Below, one piece after another: positions 22,556-33,500 of a stretch of 64,000 nt of DNA (the stretch's first letter is position 1; every line of letters begins with the position of its first letter). Position numbers and translations under genes: made by a program. Source of the stretch: Mesodorylaimus sp. YZB2_4 (Eukaryota; Nematoda; Enoplea; Dorylaimida; Dorylaimidae). The notes under the pieces were generated by a model that did not search any database, was not told the DNA's origin, and worked only from the letters and a program-made list of their open reading frames with translations. The DNA lies in the NCBI GenBank assembly GCA_030248295.1, contig JASANH010001208.1, forward strand, positions 159,563 through 223,562. The letters run 5' to 3'.

Positions 22556-22875
22556 AGAGAAGCAGAAGAAGAGCCGAAGGCGAAATGAAAGGTAGCTCCT
22601 ACGTAAGAGATCGCATCAGTGTCATTGCACGTAGTGGCACACAGATGTTGCTGTCTGACCCGTTCGACCTACCGTGAGCTTACGTTTTATTTGCCGTCGT
22701 TAGTTGATGGTCATAGACCAGTGGTCTTATACAGTATGTGCATTGGGGAATTCATGTGCTCAAGGAACGAATATGGCTCATCACAGTTTGTGCTCATCTG
22801 GTGAGTTTGGCCCAGGTTGTGTGTGAGTCCTGAAGCCCCAGAGAACAGGCAGTACGCAATTCGTTAAGCGTCCTT

Positions 22876-22927
22876 AGGTCAAAGTCGTTTGAGGCCGTTT
22901 TTTTAGGTCAAAGTTCGACTATTTCAA
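22876..22927 (+). promoter_or_regulatory. Paired nuclear-receptor-type sites (AGGTCAAAGT) upstream of an ATG
   Basis: AGGTCAAAGTCG at 22876-22887 and AGGTCAAAGTTCG at 22915-22927 lie just before the candidate start codon at 22933. The second resembles a DR1 (HNF4/RXR-type) element. Chance occurrence or a short duplication is possible. Confidence 0.25.
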
Positions 22928-22932
22928 AGAAC

Positions 22933-25165
22933 ATGACTGCAGATCCTGAACGCGGATGCGTTCAAATGCCTGATGCGACCGCGAAGAGAACTAGATTAGA
23001 TCCACAGGTGAGAAAATCACTTATGGTGCTCACAAATTCCTTTTGGAAGCGAAGCGTTAGCAGTGAAACTCGAACTGATCTTAGCGTTAGGGTTCCTAGA
23101 GCTGGTGCCTTACCAGCACTTCGACATTCCGTCCGCGCTACAATGTACGTAAGCTAGGCAGCTACTCTTCTAGCTTTAATGCCATCGGCACTTCCTGTCG
23201 ATGAAACACATCCGAGCCAGATCTGTCAGTATCATGGTCTCTTTCCACTCTCGCATACCACTCCCCAGGCAGCCAACGCTTGAATCTCAAGCCTAAACTT
23301 CAATGAATCCCTTTTTATCCATACTCACTGCACTAGCCAATATTCGCCAACAGCTGGACCAGTACCACAGAAAGCAGATAGAGATAGGGCTCTACCGTAT
23401 GGTAAGAGGTAGGGAGTGCCAAAAGACAGGATTACCAAGTGGTTATGAATAGGGATAGAGACAGGCCTACCGCTACCACTACTGTAAATGAAGGTAGGGA
23501 AAAGGTAGAATTACCTGATCTTTGCTACCAGCACCCTCCCCCTTTGACCCCCTCCTCCAGAGCAAGATAACAAAAAGATAGGGGTAGACACCTACCTCCA
23601 CCAATTGGCTCTCTCCTCTTTCTGTGGTGCTGGTAAGGGCAAGGGTAGCCCTGTCTCTACCTCGAGGTAGGCCTATCTTTACGAAAAGGTACCCCCACCT
23701 GATTTCCGTGGTACGGCCCCAGGCGCGCAGTTATGGGCGAGTGTTCGACTCGCGGCCTGGTAAATCATTTTGTATGTAATGCGTCCCATCATCCTCGAGC
23801 GCGCATAAGCGTTTGGTGGTGTGGTAAAAGATGAACATGAGCGAGTCCGTACTGTAAGTGTCGCGCTGCAATTAGGAGGAAAGCGAGACGCGGGTTGCAC
23901 ATGAAAGAGGCAGCCTTATGGGTTAGGCTTAAATCTGCTGGGGCATGTATAAGCAATGTTTCACCTCGAGCTGGCTCAAGCATTTTGTTTATGACCAGTT
24001 TTACCATCATCTACGCTACCTGCCTGGTATTAGAACCATACGCCTATAGTATCGTGACCTATCTTTAGTGTGTCAGCGTGGCCCGTTTCCCATCGCTGGG
24101 GCTCCCTGTTGTGAGAGCTCATGAAACCGTGCGGCCCGCAATTGGCCAAGGGTCAGACATTCTGATGGGTTTCACAGCATGCGCTCAGCTTCCTATCGCT
24201 CGAATTGTTGATCTGCACGTCAGGAAAAATCCGCAGGTGAGGATGTCTTGCTAATGCGGTATATCCGTTAACTAGCACTGTTACCAGAAAGAACATTACA
24301 GAGCGCGAACAAATTATGACATCAATTACAGTATGTATCTAGCCCATTCAGCTCACTGTTTGAATCCATCAGGGCCCTGTGGTCCGCCATATAGTACGCT
24401 CATCTTACCAACAACGATAGCTTAACGATTTGAAGACGTAGGGCAGCAAAGACCTTTTCGCACGGAGCTATATAAACTCGACAAAGATCACAAAAAATCA
24501 TTTCCTACAAACTAAATACTATATTTCGTATTTCGTATTTCGCACTCGCAAGTCTCATGAAAAACACAATTTTGACAAAACCATGCACAAAGAGCGGCTA
24601 TTATCGATCACAATGAAATTTTCATTTCTTTACAGTTATCTCATCAGCAGCAGAACACTCCTACTAACATAGGCAAGTCGAGAACTCTAGTTAGGACTGT
24701 AGTCATTTGATTTCGATTCAATTTTAGGAGAGAAGCCGTATAAATGCGCAATTCCTGGATGCGAGAAAGATTTTGCGAAACTGTCCCACTTAAAAAGTCA
24801 TTTGCAATATCACGAAAATAGAAAGCTCCTCGAGTGTAACAGGTAGCTGCATGCTGTCACTGTGAGCCAGAATAAATCCCTTAGATTGAATGAACTAGAC
24901 ATCTATTTTCAGCTGTCACAAAGGCTTCTTGAATGAAAAGAAACTGATGAAGCATATTGTATCCCACATCAATTCGGAACACTTGGGTGTGCATAAGCAC
25001 TCGAATCGCGACAACTCGCACACATTGCCAACTCATTCGAAAAAACATTCGCCCAAGCGCACGCATTGCGATTTTAATGCACGAGAAGCCGAGGTTGCGT
25101 CGACCAGTGGTCTCGAGAGTCAACAGACAGGTGCACATTCTGCAAACGATCATGAGCACCATTGA
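22933..25165 (+). CDS. C2H2 zinc-finger protein (3' exons clear, 5' exons inferred)
   Basis: Well supported: exon 24728-24842 encodes a linker plus a C2H2 finger (GEKPYKCAIPGCEKDF, C-x4-C with two C-terminal His). It splices at GT-AG to 24913-25165, which completes a second finger (ECNSCHKGF, with KHIVSH) and a His/Ser-rich tail ending in TGA. Inferred from phase-compatible splice sites are a 37-nt microexon 24636-24672 that ends at a GC donor (AG|GCAAGT) and supplies the Gly of the linker, exon 24069-24236, and a start exon 22933-23007 (MTADPERG...). All junctions are phase 0 up to the microexon. Two fingers with a TFIIIA-like C-x4-C spacing suggest sequence-specific DNA binding in the nucleus; the exact orthologue is not recognised. 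Confidence 0.6.
23358..23634. mobile_element. 277-bp MITE with ACCAGTACCACAGAAAG ends, in the zinc-finger gene's intron
   Basis: Terminal inverted repeats ACCAGTACCACAGAAAG (23358-23374) and CTTTCTGTGGTGCTGGT (23618-23634) match with one mismatch. The interior is dense in GGTAGG/CCTACC motifs in both orientations, suggesting strong folding. No coding content. Confidence 0.6.
23700..23860 (+). repeat. tRNA-derived SINE-like repeat, family A, second copy
   Basis: Carries GTTCGACTCGCGGCC at about 23747 and the same downstream body as the minus-strand copy at 2685-2830, including CTCGAGCGCGCATAAGCG. Confidence 0.5.
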
Positions 25166-26332
25166 CTTCCATCAGGTCCAGAGTCAAATCGCAATTCTCA
25201 AGATGAGCCTGGCATGACATCGGGGTAGCCTCGTGCAAATTTGCCAGCTTGAGTTTCGCGGGGATATGTGTTGGTAGGCGTCTTTTGATAACACCTCTTT
25301 GTGTAGAGTTTAGTGAAACAGTAAAATTTGTGTCGAGAATGAGTCTTAAAGGTGTCAGGCTCTAGATGTTTGTAATTAAAAATCTTGAGGCGAGGGCTTT
25401 GACCGTATCACACTGCCTTTCTCAGCAGCTAGACCAAGAAGTAAGGACAGAAACTTGGACAGAGACGTTCGCCATGATTTACGCAATGACACAGCGGGCT
25501 GGTGGAGCTGGCGGTTTGGTATTCGTTTCTCCGTATTGATTGGGAGCAAGTAGCTGGACTCGGCCCGGGTCGACCCCTGGTGATGGAGGTCGGTTTGCGA
25601 ACCACAAGCCCTCGCCGAGGTGCTTGCAGAGAATGCAGAGACGGACGCTGAACGAGGGCACCGTCTCGGCTGTCGAACACCGACAGGGCTCACAGCCCAC
25701 TCGCTATCGTCTGACGAAGTCGGCGCCCAGTCCAGGATGACCTAGCGTGGAGGTGCTCCCTCAAAAATGGCGCAATGACTCGCGGGACAAGTTTTTAAAT
25801 CAGAAAACATTCATTTATTCTTTATTCATTGTCGAATGCATAGCAGCACACTGAAGGATCATGGAACAATGTTAGAAGCACTAGGTACTCTACAAAGGAG
25901 AAGAAAAAGCGATGACGAAAATGGGACGTCACACCATGATCTGATCCAGCCCCCCCCCCCCCCCCGAGCGCCATCTAACGGTACAGGCGCAAGCACTAGT
26001 CGCAAGCGATTGATGAGCAACTTCATGGGCATTGTACATTGCAAAATGAAAATTTCCCGCTGCAAGCTGCCTAAGCCAGTTTTACATGGATTAAAAATCC
26101 CTTACTTTTCTGTAAGCCTGTGCATGAGTTGTATTGTGAGAAAATTTTATTTTCGCCGCTTTATTTACCGCCTATATCAACGATCTGCTCGTAAAATTTG
26201 AAGCAAAATTCCCATGTGCACCAACGCATCGTCGACTATTACAAGTATACAAGCGTCCACGTCATGTCATACCTTATGCATTCCAGGCCACTATGCAGCG
26301 CACTCGAGGGCATAAATTGACAGCTATTTTTA
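25166..26332. other. Intergenic, no gene seen
   Basis: Open frames at 25376-25740 on both strands shadow one another and show no domain. A poly-C run lies at about 25951-25965. A fragment related to SINE family C (GCGTGGAGGTGCTCCC) lies at about 25744. Confidence 0.35.
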
Positions 26333-26412
26333 CCCAGACGGGAGTCGAACCCCCTGTAAGTGCACACCCAGCGTGAGGGGTAGACGCCTTTTAACTCGCT
26401 AGGCTCGCTAGG
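26333..26412 (-). repeat. tRNA-like sequence, probably a SINE relic
   Basis: On the minus strand an A-box-like TAGCGAGTTAAAAGG is followed 45 bp later by a B-box-like GGGTTCGACTCCC. The acceptor arms do not pair and the anticodon arm is imperfect, so this is not an intact tRNA gene. Confidence 0.4.
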
Positions 26413-26746
26413 TTGACTTTTGATAGCTTCGCTGCGCTTTTTGTAGTGAATGTTTGTATCCACGCTAGCAGAAAATGGCATGTCAGCCTCTAAACGGCGG
26501 ATAAATGAAAAGCTAATGTTGTTGCACGGATTTAATCGTAGGCTTTGTTCCAGGAGGAGGTACAAGACTAACGCTGACGACTTTTCTCGCTAGTCAACAA
26601 GGTTATTTATTTTGAAATAACAGTCATAGCAGAAGCGCTTTGCATCTGCAGCATATCTACGCGAGGTCTCTCATACTCACGTTCACTCATGACTCACTTA
26701 CTGTGCTGCACTAGCACGAATGTAGCGTTGGATCATCATTTCAATG

Positions 26747-27178
26747 TCATCGCTCTGATTCGACGCCTTCATTGTCATGCGGCCCAATTTCTTCATCTCC
26801 TCCGTCTTCTCCGTGTGGCGACCCAGCGTCTTCGCCGTGCGGCGACCCAGCGTCTTCTCCCTGTGGCGACCCAGCGTCTTCTCCATGTGGCGACCCAGCG
26901 TCTTCTCCCTGTGGCGACCCAGCGTCTTCTCCATGTGGCGACCCAGCGTCTTCTCCATGTGGCGACCCAGCGTCTTCTCCATGTGGCGACCCAGCGTCTT
27001 CTCCATGTGGCGACCCAGCGTCTTCTCCCTGTGGCGACCCAGCGTCTTCTCCATGTGGCGACCCAACGTCTTCGCCATCGTCGTCCTCTATTTCATCGTC
27101 TGTATGAGATCTTTTCGCGACATTAGCTGCACACAACGTGACGAAGATCAGGAAAATCAAGACTATCGCTGGTTTCAT
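26747..27178 (-). CDS. Secreted acidic protein with eleven 8-residue repeats
   Basis: A 143-residue intronless frame. The Met at 27178 is chosen over the upstream one because a classic signal peptide follows directly (MKPAIVLIFLIFVTLCAANV). After a short KRSH and an acidic stretch come eleven tandem copies of GED(A/V)GSP(H/Q), encoded by a 24-bp DNA repeat (about 26817-27080), then an acidic tail ending VESER. A TATAAGTA box lies at 27250-27257 on this strand and AATAAA at 26606-26611, so the gene has plausible ends. Acidic, Gly/Ser/Pro-rich secreted repeats occur in matrix, cuticle, mucus and venom-gland proteins, but nothing here decides among them. Because of the 24-bp periodicity several other frames are also open; they are shadows. 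Confidence 0.75.
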   Translation of the reverse strand: MKPAIVLIFLIFVTLCAANVAKRSHTDDEIEDDDGEDVGSPHGEDAGSPQGEDAGSPHGEDAGSPHGEDAGSPHGEDAGSPHGEDAGSPQGEDAGSPHGEDAGSPQGEDAGSPHGEDAGSPHGEDGGDEEIGPHDNEGVESER

Positions 27179-27249
27179 TTTCAAGGCGTCCTGATTCGGC
27201 TGGCTGCTTGAATTCCGAAATGAATGGCGCAAATCTTAGAAGTGTCGCT

Positions 27250-27257
27250 TACTTATA
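27250..27257 (-). promoter_or_regulatory. TATA box of the secreted acidic-repeat gene
   Basis: TATAAGTA on the minus strand, 72 bp upstream of the chosen start codon; transcription would begin about 25-30 bp downstream. Confidence 0.5.
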
Positions 27258-28210
27258 CTTGAAGCTGAATAAGCGTACACATCGAGCACCTTTGGAAAAT
27301 TTCTTCTATCGTGTCAACGAAACAAAAATCTGAGATAACGTTCCTGTTTGCCATGCGTCTCGAAGTTCGCGCTACTGTAAGCACAGCTGCCATGCCAATA
27401 TACTGTAATTAGCATAATGCACATCCCACGCTGAGTTGTGAATGTTCGCCAGGCCTCCCGGCGGGTATATTCTTCTGTGTATGCAGTTCAGTCTGCTCCA
27501 AACGGCTAGAGCTTTGATACTGTATGTGCCCTGGTAATCCTCCTCTTGGTCTGTGTCTTTGATCTTCATGCATGCGACATGCGAACAGAAAAAAGGTCTT
27601 ACAGTTGATTTCTTGACACTAGCTTTGGTTGGGTTGGACATCGTGTCACACATTGAAAGGCTTGTTACCAACCAGCCGACATATGTCTAGCTACCTGTAA
27701 GCTAAACCTAACGACACAAAAGGCTGGAGTTTAGCATTTCCCCCCCCCCCCCAATAGAAAAATTCGTGCAGCTAGTAAATTTATTGAGGTACAGCGATTT
27801 AGAAATGATTCTTAGCGACTGCACTGATCATTCGTCAGAAGGGGTTTGCTAATGAAGCTCGTTTCAAACAATAAGCCCATATAAGATCCGAGGCTAGAGA
27901 GATTCACTATGGTGTTTTCTTATTATTGCAGATGGGTGGTCCAGCAAGGGTGCACTCGTCAAATATATTGATGCACAACCACAGCTTAGCAGCCTCAGTA
28001 GCCACCAAATCGAAGGAAGTTCACGCGGTTCTAAGGTCCATAAAGATCCGCTCACGATCAGCCCCAAGCTGTTCAGCTTCACATCAAAAAAATTTGCCGA
28101 CCCTGGCACAGCACTCCTAATCCAATCCAATCCGACCCGACCCGACCCTTTGAAAATCTCAACACACAAAAGATTCCAGCGTCGAATTTTTCTCTTATCG
28201 CATAAGATCT
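27258..28210. other. Intergenic, no gene seen
   Basis: A poly-C run at about 27740-27752. Short opposing open frames show no recognisable domain. Confidence 0.3.
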
Positions 28211-28218
28211 CACAGAAC

Positions 28219-29412
28219 CAGTGTTGCCAACCTGAAACAACACGACCAGCGAAAGCTGAGATAAAAACCGGCGAAAAACCGGCGACAAAATAAGTGACCG
28301 GCGACAGAAAACCGGCGATCATAAAATGCATCAAAACACAGTGCTACTTTGTATACTTTTACTTCACATCAGCAACTCGTGCATTTCGCATTACCGAAAA
28401 ACAAAAATCGCCTTCTGCTGCCACTTCCTATAGGACTGTTTCAACAAGCACTGTAATCATGAATTCTTTCCCAAATTTTAAACCTGTCTCCATCAACGAC
28501 CAACTCTTCTGACCTCTCTTATGATCGTATATATTTTCCTTAAAGCGAACTAGGAGTTATTTGATGGCAGATTCGTCTTCTTCAGGGTTCAAACTATTAG
28601 GGAATGATTTTCCCTGATTTTCCCAGGTTTTTGAGACAATAATCCGATCTTTCCCCTAACATTTTTACCCTGACCTAGACTTGGTAGAAGAATTTTTAAC
28701 TGGTTACATCTCCTAATCATGACATTTACAGATGAAGCCGTTGGAAAATAATTTGAATTTGGATGAGATGATGAAGCGATACCAATCCTTTAAACCACTT
28801 CATATTGTAAAAACGCCAAACTTTAAGCCTTAAAATGCAGCCTCTCAGTTTCTTCTAAATTTGGCTCTGAACCTACCATTTTCCCTGAGTTTTACGGGGA
28901 AAATAGGAAATTCCCTTGAAAAGTGTTCCAACCTTGTATGAGCCGTATTGTTGCAAATTATCCAAGAGAATGGACGAAATGCTCAGGCATGACTTAGCCA
29001 GTAGGTGTAATAACCTAAAGTGATGGGGCTGCAGGGCATCTAACGACGTACTGCCCAGAAAGTTCGAAACGAAATAAAAAATTACTAGATAAGCGTTTCC
29101 AAATTTTGACGCAAAAAAAAGGGTGAGAAGAGGAAAAAGGAGATACACAGCAAGCTTGTGGACTGGGTTTAAATGATATGTCCGTACTTGGCACAGAAAA
29201 AGAGAATGCGTCAACATCAAAGCTGGCGGTCAATGCCAAAGTTTACACACTGTAGTGCTGGAGAGGGAAGCTTCCAGAACCGGCGACAAAACCGGCGATA
29301 TTGAGGCTGACCGGCGAACGGAACCGGCGAAGGTACCCGACCGGCGAAAAACCGGCGACAGGGTCAAAAACCGGCGACAAATCGCCGGTTTCCAGCGAAG
29401 TTGGCAACACTG
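28219..29412. mobile_element. Non-autonomous hAT element with 8-bp target duplication
   Basis: Perfect 13-bp TIRs CAGTGTTGCCAAC (28219-28231) and GTTGGCAACACTG (29400-29412) are flanked by an exact 8-bp direct repeat CACAGAAC (28211-28218 and 29413-29420). CAG...CTG ends and an 8-bp duplication are hAT hallmarks. Subterminal regions carry many copies of ACCGGCGA (about 28266-28317 and 29278-29392), likely transposase-binding repeats. No transposase frame lies in the 1194 bp, so it depends on a partner in trans. Confidence 0.9.
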
Positions 29413-29639
29413 CACAGAACACGCATCTTGCCTAATTGGCCATCTAACTACGGCTAAACCAGCACTTTCGCGCCGCACGGCTAACAAAAATATTCCACCT
29501 GCTGGTGGTATTTGTGCTAAAATCCAGTTCTTAGAGCATAAAAAATTAACAAGCTCGGACCTAAAATCACACCCTCAAAAGAATAACCCCTGATAAGAGC
29601 TTTCAGAAAAACCAAACGTTCCCTCTGTGGCTTCAGTGG

Positions 29640-29850
29640 ATATTGCTGCGAACTTGTCTTAAGTACTTCGCCATCGTCGTCGTCGTCTTCCGTCGTCATC
29701 TATGGAACAGCGAAACGTGCACTTTGGATGTCGAGAATCGCAAAACCGTTTTGAATGAAATTTTGCACGATAATGGCAAACGTGGCTTAGTCCTAAAATT
29801 TTGTGCATTTTTGTTGATTTGGTGTCGAGCTATGAACGATCAAAACTGCC
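29640..29850 (+). repeat. Dispersed repeat, family B, second copy
   Basis: Matches the reverse complement of 19320-19500. Landmarks are CGTCGTCATCT, TGGAACAGCGAAACGTGCA and ATTTTGTGCA, then CTATGAACGATCAAA. Confidence 0.6.
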
Positions 29851-29984
29851 CGCTTAACATTGCGCGTCTGTGTGGCCGGGCAACAGGCAGCTACCGCGCC
29901 TGTTGACAACCGCTCTGCTAGGTGCGCTAGAAACTGCATTTTAGTCTTAAAGCTGCAGTATATTAGCTCAACACAGAATTACAA

Positions 29985-30260
29985 TACCTTGAAGAAGGTG
30001 AGTATGCCGTGATATAAAGCCCCCTGGAAGATACTGCAAGGCTGGTATACTTGGCTTTTCAGAAAATCCGTATTTTTCAAAATGCGAAAATCAGATTTTT
30101 AGAGTAAGTCACCTGTAATTCGCAGGCAACAGGTTGTACTGCTGGTTTGCGACGCAATGGTTTGCAAGATTGCCTTTCCAGATTTTGCAAATGTTTTGAG
30201 TCGGACGACAGAATTATTAGTGAGAAGTGGAAACGAAGTGCAAATATCCGGTTTTTGCAA
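29985..30260 (+). repeat. Dispersed repeat, family D
   Basis: Resembles 47367-47570 on the same strand. Shared landmarks are ACCTTGAAGAAGGTGAGT, a GGTTGGCATACTT-like block, AAAATGCGAAAATCA and GAGAAAGT-like. The 3' parts diverge. Confidence 0.5.
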
Positions 30261-30599
30261 AAAAGTTTGAAGTTAAGATAGTCAATCATGAGTAGCATTG
30301 GTCTTCTTTACAATATCAGCTTGTAAAGTAGATCCATGATGACAGTGAAGTAATGCTATATTGAATTTCAAGATATTATTATTTGAATTTACCGCTTTCG
30401 GGCATAAGAAGCTCAACTGCGCAGGTGTGCGCAATCAATTCCATCCACGTCGAGAAGGATTTGGGCAATGTTAGGAAGTTACGTTCACTACTGGTTTGGT
30501 AGGAGGGATCCTCCACAGTACATTTCATTTCATTGCCAGCCTGTGCCAATTTTGTATTCACGAAATCAGCTCGCTGTGCGATTGAATAATTCGCAAAAA

Positions 30600-33500
30600 A
30601 TGGCAACAAATTCGGCATCCACAGCGGCCAAGTATAAGTACATCAGCTTGGTAGTTTTGGTAGTACAGACTACGGCCTTGGTTTTAATCCTTCGATATTC
30701 GAGGACAATGAAAACTGAAGGACCTCGTTATTTGTCGTCGACAGCTATCGTAGTGGCCGAAGTAGTCAAGATAATTACCTGTTTTGGGATCTTATTTCAT
30801 GAATATGGTATGCCTAGACCTGCGTACAGTATAATATCCGCCGTGTAAACCTCCAAGCCGTACATAAACGTGAGAAATCAAAGCACTAGCTGCTTCTAAC
30901 GTTAGCTTTCAAAACTTCAGCCTTTTCCGCATCTTGCCATCCGTGCAGTATTGGAAATCTCTGATCTCCGAGGCTCGCATAGGCTACTGGTCTGTCCATT
31001 TAGAAACCCAGTCTCTTGTGTTTTTCAGTGACTTCCACCTGAAATTTCGTGGCTTGCTTGAGATAAGGATTGAGCATAGCATGAAGTCATTGTGATTTTG
31101 ATCGAATGCGACAAATTATTTTTAATTTTTTAGATTACTCTGGCAATCGATTCGCATCCGCTTTGCACACTGAACTGATCGACAAAAAAGTGGAGTTTTT
31201 GAAAGTTTCCGTGCCAGCAATTTTGTACACTGTGCAAAATAACTTATTGTTTTTGGCATTATCATATTTGGACGCCGCTACTTATCAAGTAAGCTGGCCA
31301 AGCTTTGCTCGCAGTCTTGACTTACTTTAGTTTGAGGATAATGAACACTCCGCTCTGGCGTTTGGTCGGCTAAACTTATCGAGTACCCCAAATTCCTGCG
31401 TTGCCCTGCCCTAAGATGAAGGATTCAGCAAACCGAGTAACTTGTCGCAACCGAATGCTGTTATTGGATGCTTTGTTTGCAAAAAGAATAAAAAACTACG
31501 GGTTTTCACTAAAAAAAGTAAAATTTAAGAAATGGAGAGAAGTTTGCAAAATGCAAGTGACTCTACTGTAGTCTGGGTCTAGCCTACGCATGTTTGAAGA
31601 ACAAATTCCTGGAGCAAATCTCTCACCTCTGCATGCAGATTCTTCCGGGTTTTTGTAGCTGAACCCCTGATGGCTACGATCCATTGAGTGATGCCTCTGT
31701 CTAAACATCGCTGACTGGGTATCCAAGGTAGTGTAGAACCCCCCTACAAAATGCTGGAAAAATTTTTTTGAGGGGACCTTTCTCATTTTTTAGACCCCCT
31801 GTCCCGCCCGGCAAGGGTGTGCAGGTATCTACTGTTTTATACCGGCCCCCTACTTTTTTTGGCAGAAGAAAATTTTTTTACATAGCGAAGACCCCCATTC
31901 AAAGTTTTTAAAAAATTTTGTAAAGACGGGACCCTTCTCATTTTTTAAACCCCCTGTCCCGCCCGGCAAGGGTGTGCAGGTACCTTTGCTGTTTTTGACC
32001 CCCACTCAAAAGAAAAATTTCATTCTTCATAGTAAAAAAGACCCAATGTTTTGCTTTGGAAGGCCCAAACTAACTTTAAATTTTCGCGGGAAAATTTAAA
32101 TTTAAAAACTTCAATTTTACAAGCCGGCTAGCAGCGCGAGCGCTCTTTTCTTTTGCTTCGATTGTTTTCTGTACACGTCGGTTTCTATTGCAGGTAACAT
32201 ACCAGCTGAAAATATTGACCACTGCCATCTTTTCCGTGGCAATGCTTGGAAAACAGCTGGATGCACCCAAGTGGACGTCCTTAGTTATGCTTATGGTTGG
32301 CGTGGCATTGGTTCAGGTGTGCGGGTTGCAAAACTACGAATTCATTTACCACCTTCATATTCAGTTTGTTTTAGTGGCCAACGGATTCGGTTGCCAGCGC
32401 CAAAGTGGACACAACGCATTCGTGGGCGGACAAAATGCTAGGTTTGGTCGCTGTCTTATTAGCATGCGTCTCCAGCGGCTTTTCTGGAGTATATTTTGAG
32501 AAAATCTTGAAAGGCTCGACGACATCAGTGTGGATGAGAAATTTGCAGCTCGGTAAGATGCTTAGTGCTTCAAACTCGCTATTTTATGTGCCCATCGTCC
32601 ATCGCGCAATTTACACATCATGAGAATGTCTAATCTGGATCGCTTTTGTTCAGTATAGTCACACGATGCACAGCACAGGCTTGGTGGTGCATCACTAACT
32701 CTACAGCATGCGAGGAGGCTTACAGCTCTCTCGACTTCACTAGCAGTTTATTCCGCAATCCCATGAGTTAGCGAATTGAAGTTGGAGTCGCATGAATTAC
32801 TACAGAGACATAGTATAACAAACTATGTGTACCATTCGAATTAAACCATTTAGGCGTAGGCCTAAACTATTCAACAAAACATGCACGCTGCAATCTGTGA
32901 GGCGGCCAATATTGTTTCTTGTGTAACGCCCCGCCTGGTAAGCCATGGCGAGTGGGGTAGAGTGTAATAGGCGGAATAGCCCTACATTGGAGAAGATACC
33001 GCGGGGAGCGGATGGACTCAAAAACCCTCCAGGCAGGTCACCTAGTCGTAGGTCCCTGAGACATCAACCCGACGGGTTTCAGCCTCGCCTGTAGGAGCGT
33101 ATCGAATGGCCAACGAAGGCAATCCGATACGCTGTATGCGGCGGCCAGTCAAGGCAACCACATACTGCTCCGTGCATAAGGCGGCCAGTTAAGGCAACCA
33201 GATACACTACCTTCTCCACATGCCAAACACGCCTACTACAAGAGTAATCGATACTATCCCCTGGCTGGGAGGCGTCAACCCCTCCGGTTGATGTTTCAGC
33301 CGTATGTATAGTCGCAAGACTTGCCTGCTCCAGTCGGAGTTTTTGTCCCGCTGACTTACAGTATAGGTCGGCCACCTCCCTCCCACGCCTGCCAGGCTTG
33401 GTTACACTTGCGTTTTTCCCATCAAGAATTTTCTCATTATTTTGCAGCGTTATCTGCATATACTCTTTTGAGCGCTGACAAGAATCGCATTGGCTATCGC

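Noticed and set aside
25376..25740. Overlapping open frames of 66-105 codons on both strands
   Set aside because: Mutual shadows in GC-rich repeat-derived sequence; no domain or splice support.
26333..26412. Functional tRNA gene
   Set aside because: A and B boxes are present, but the acceptor and anticodon stems do not form properly.
26689..27211. Plus-strand repeat proteins (HVATQRLL, SSPCGDPA, RRPSVFS types)
   Set aside because: They are antisense shadows of the 24-bp repeat; the minus frame has a signal peptide, TATA box and polyadenylation signal.
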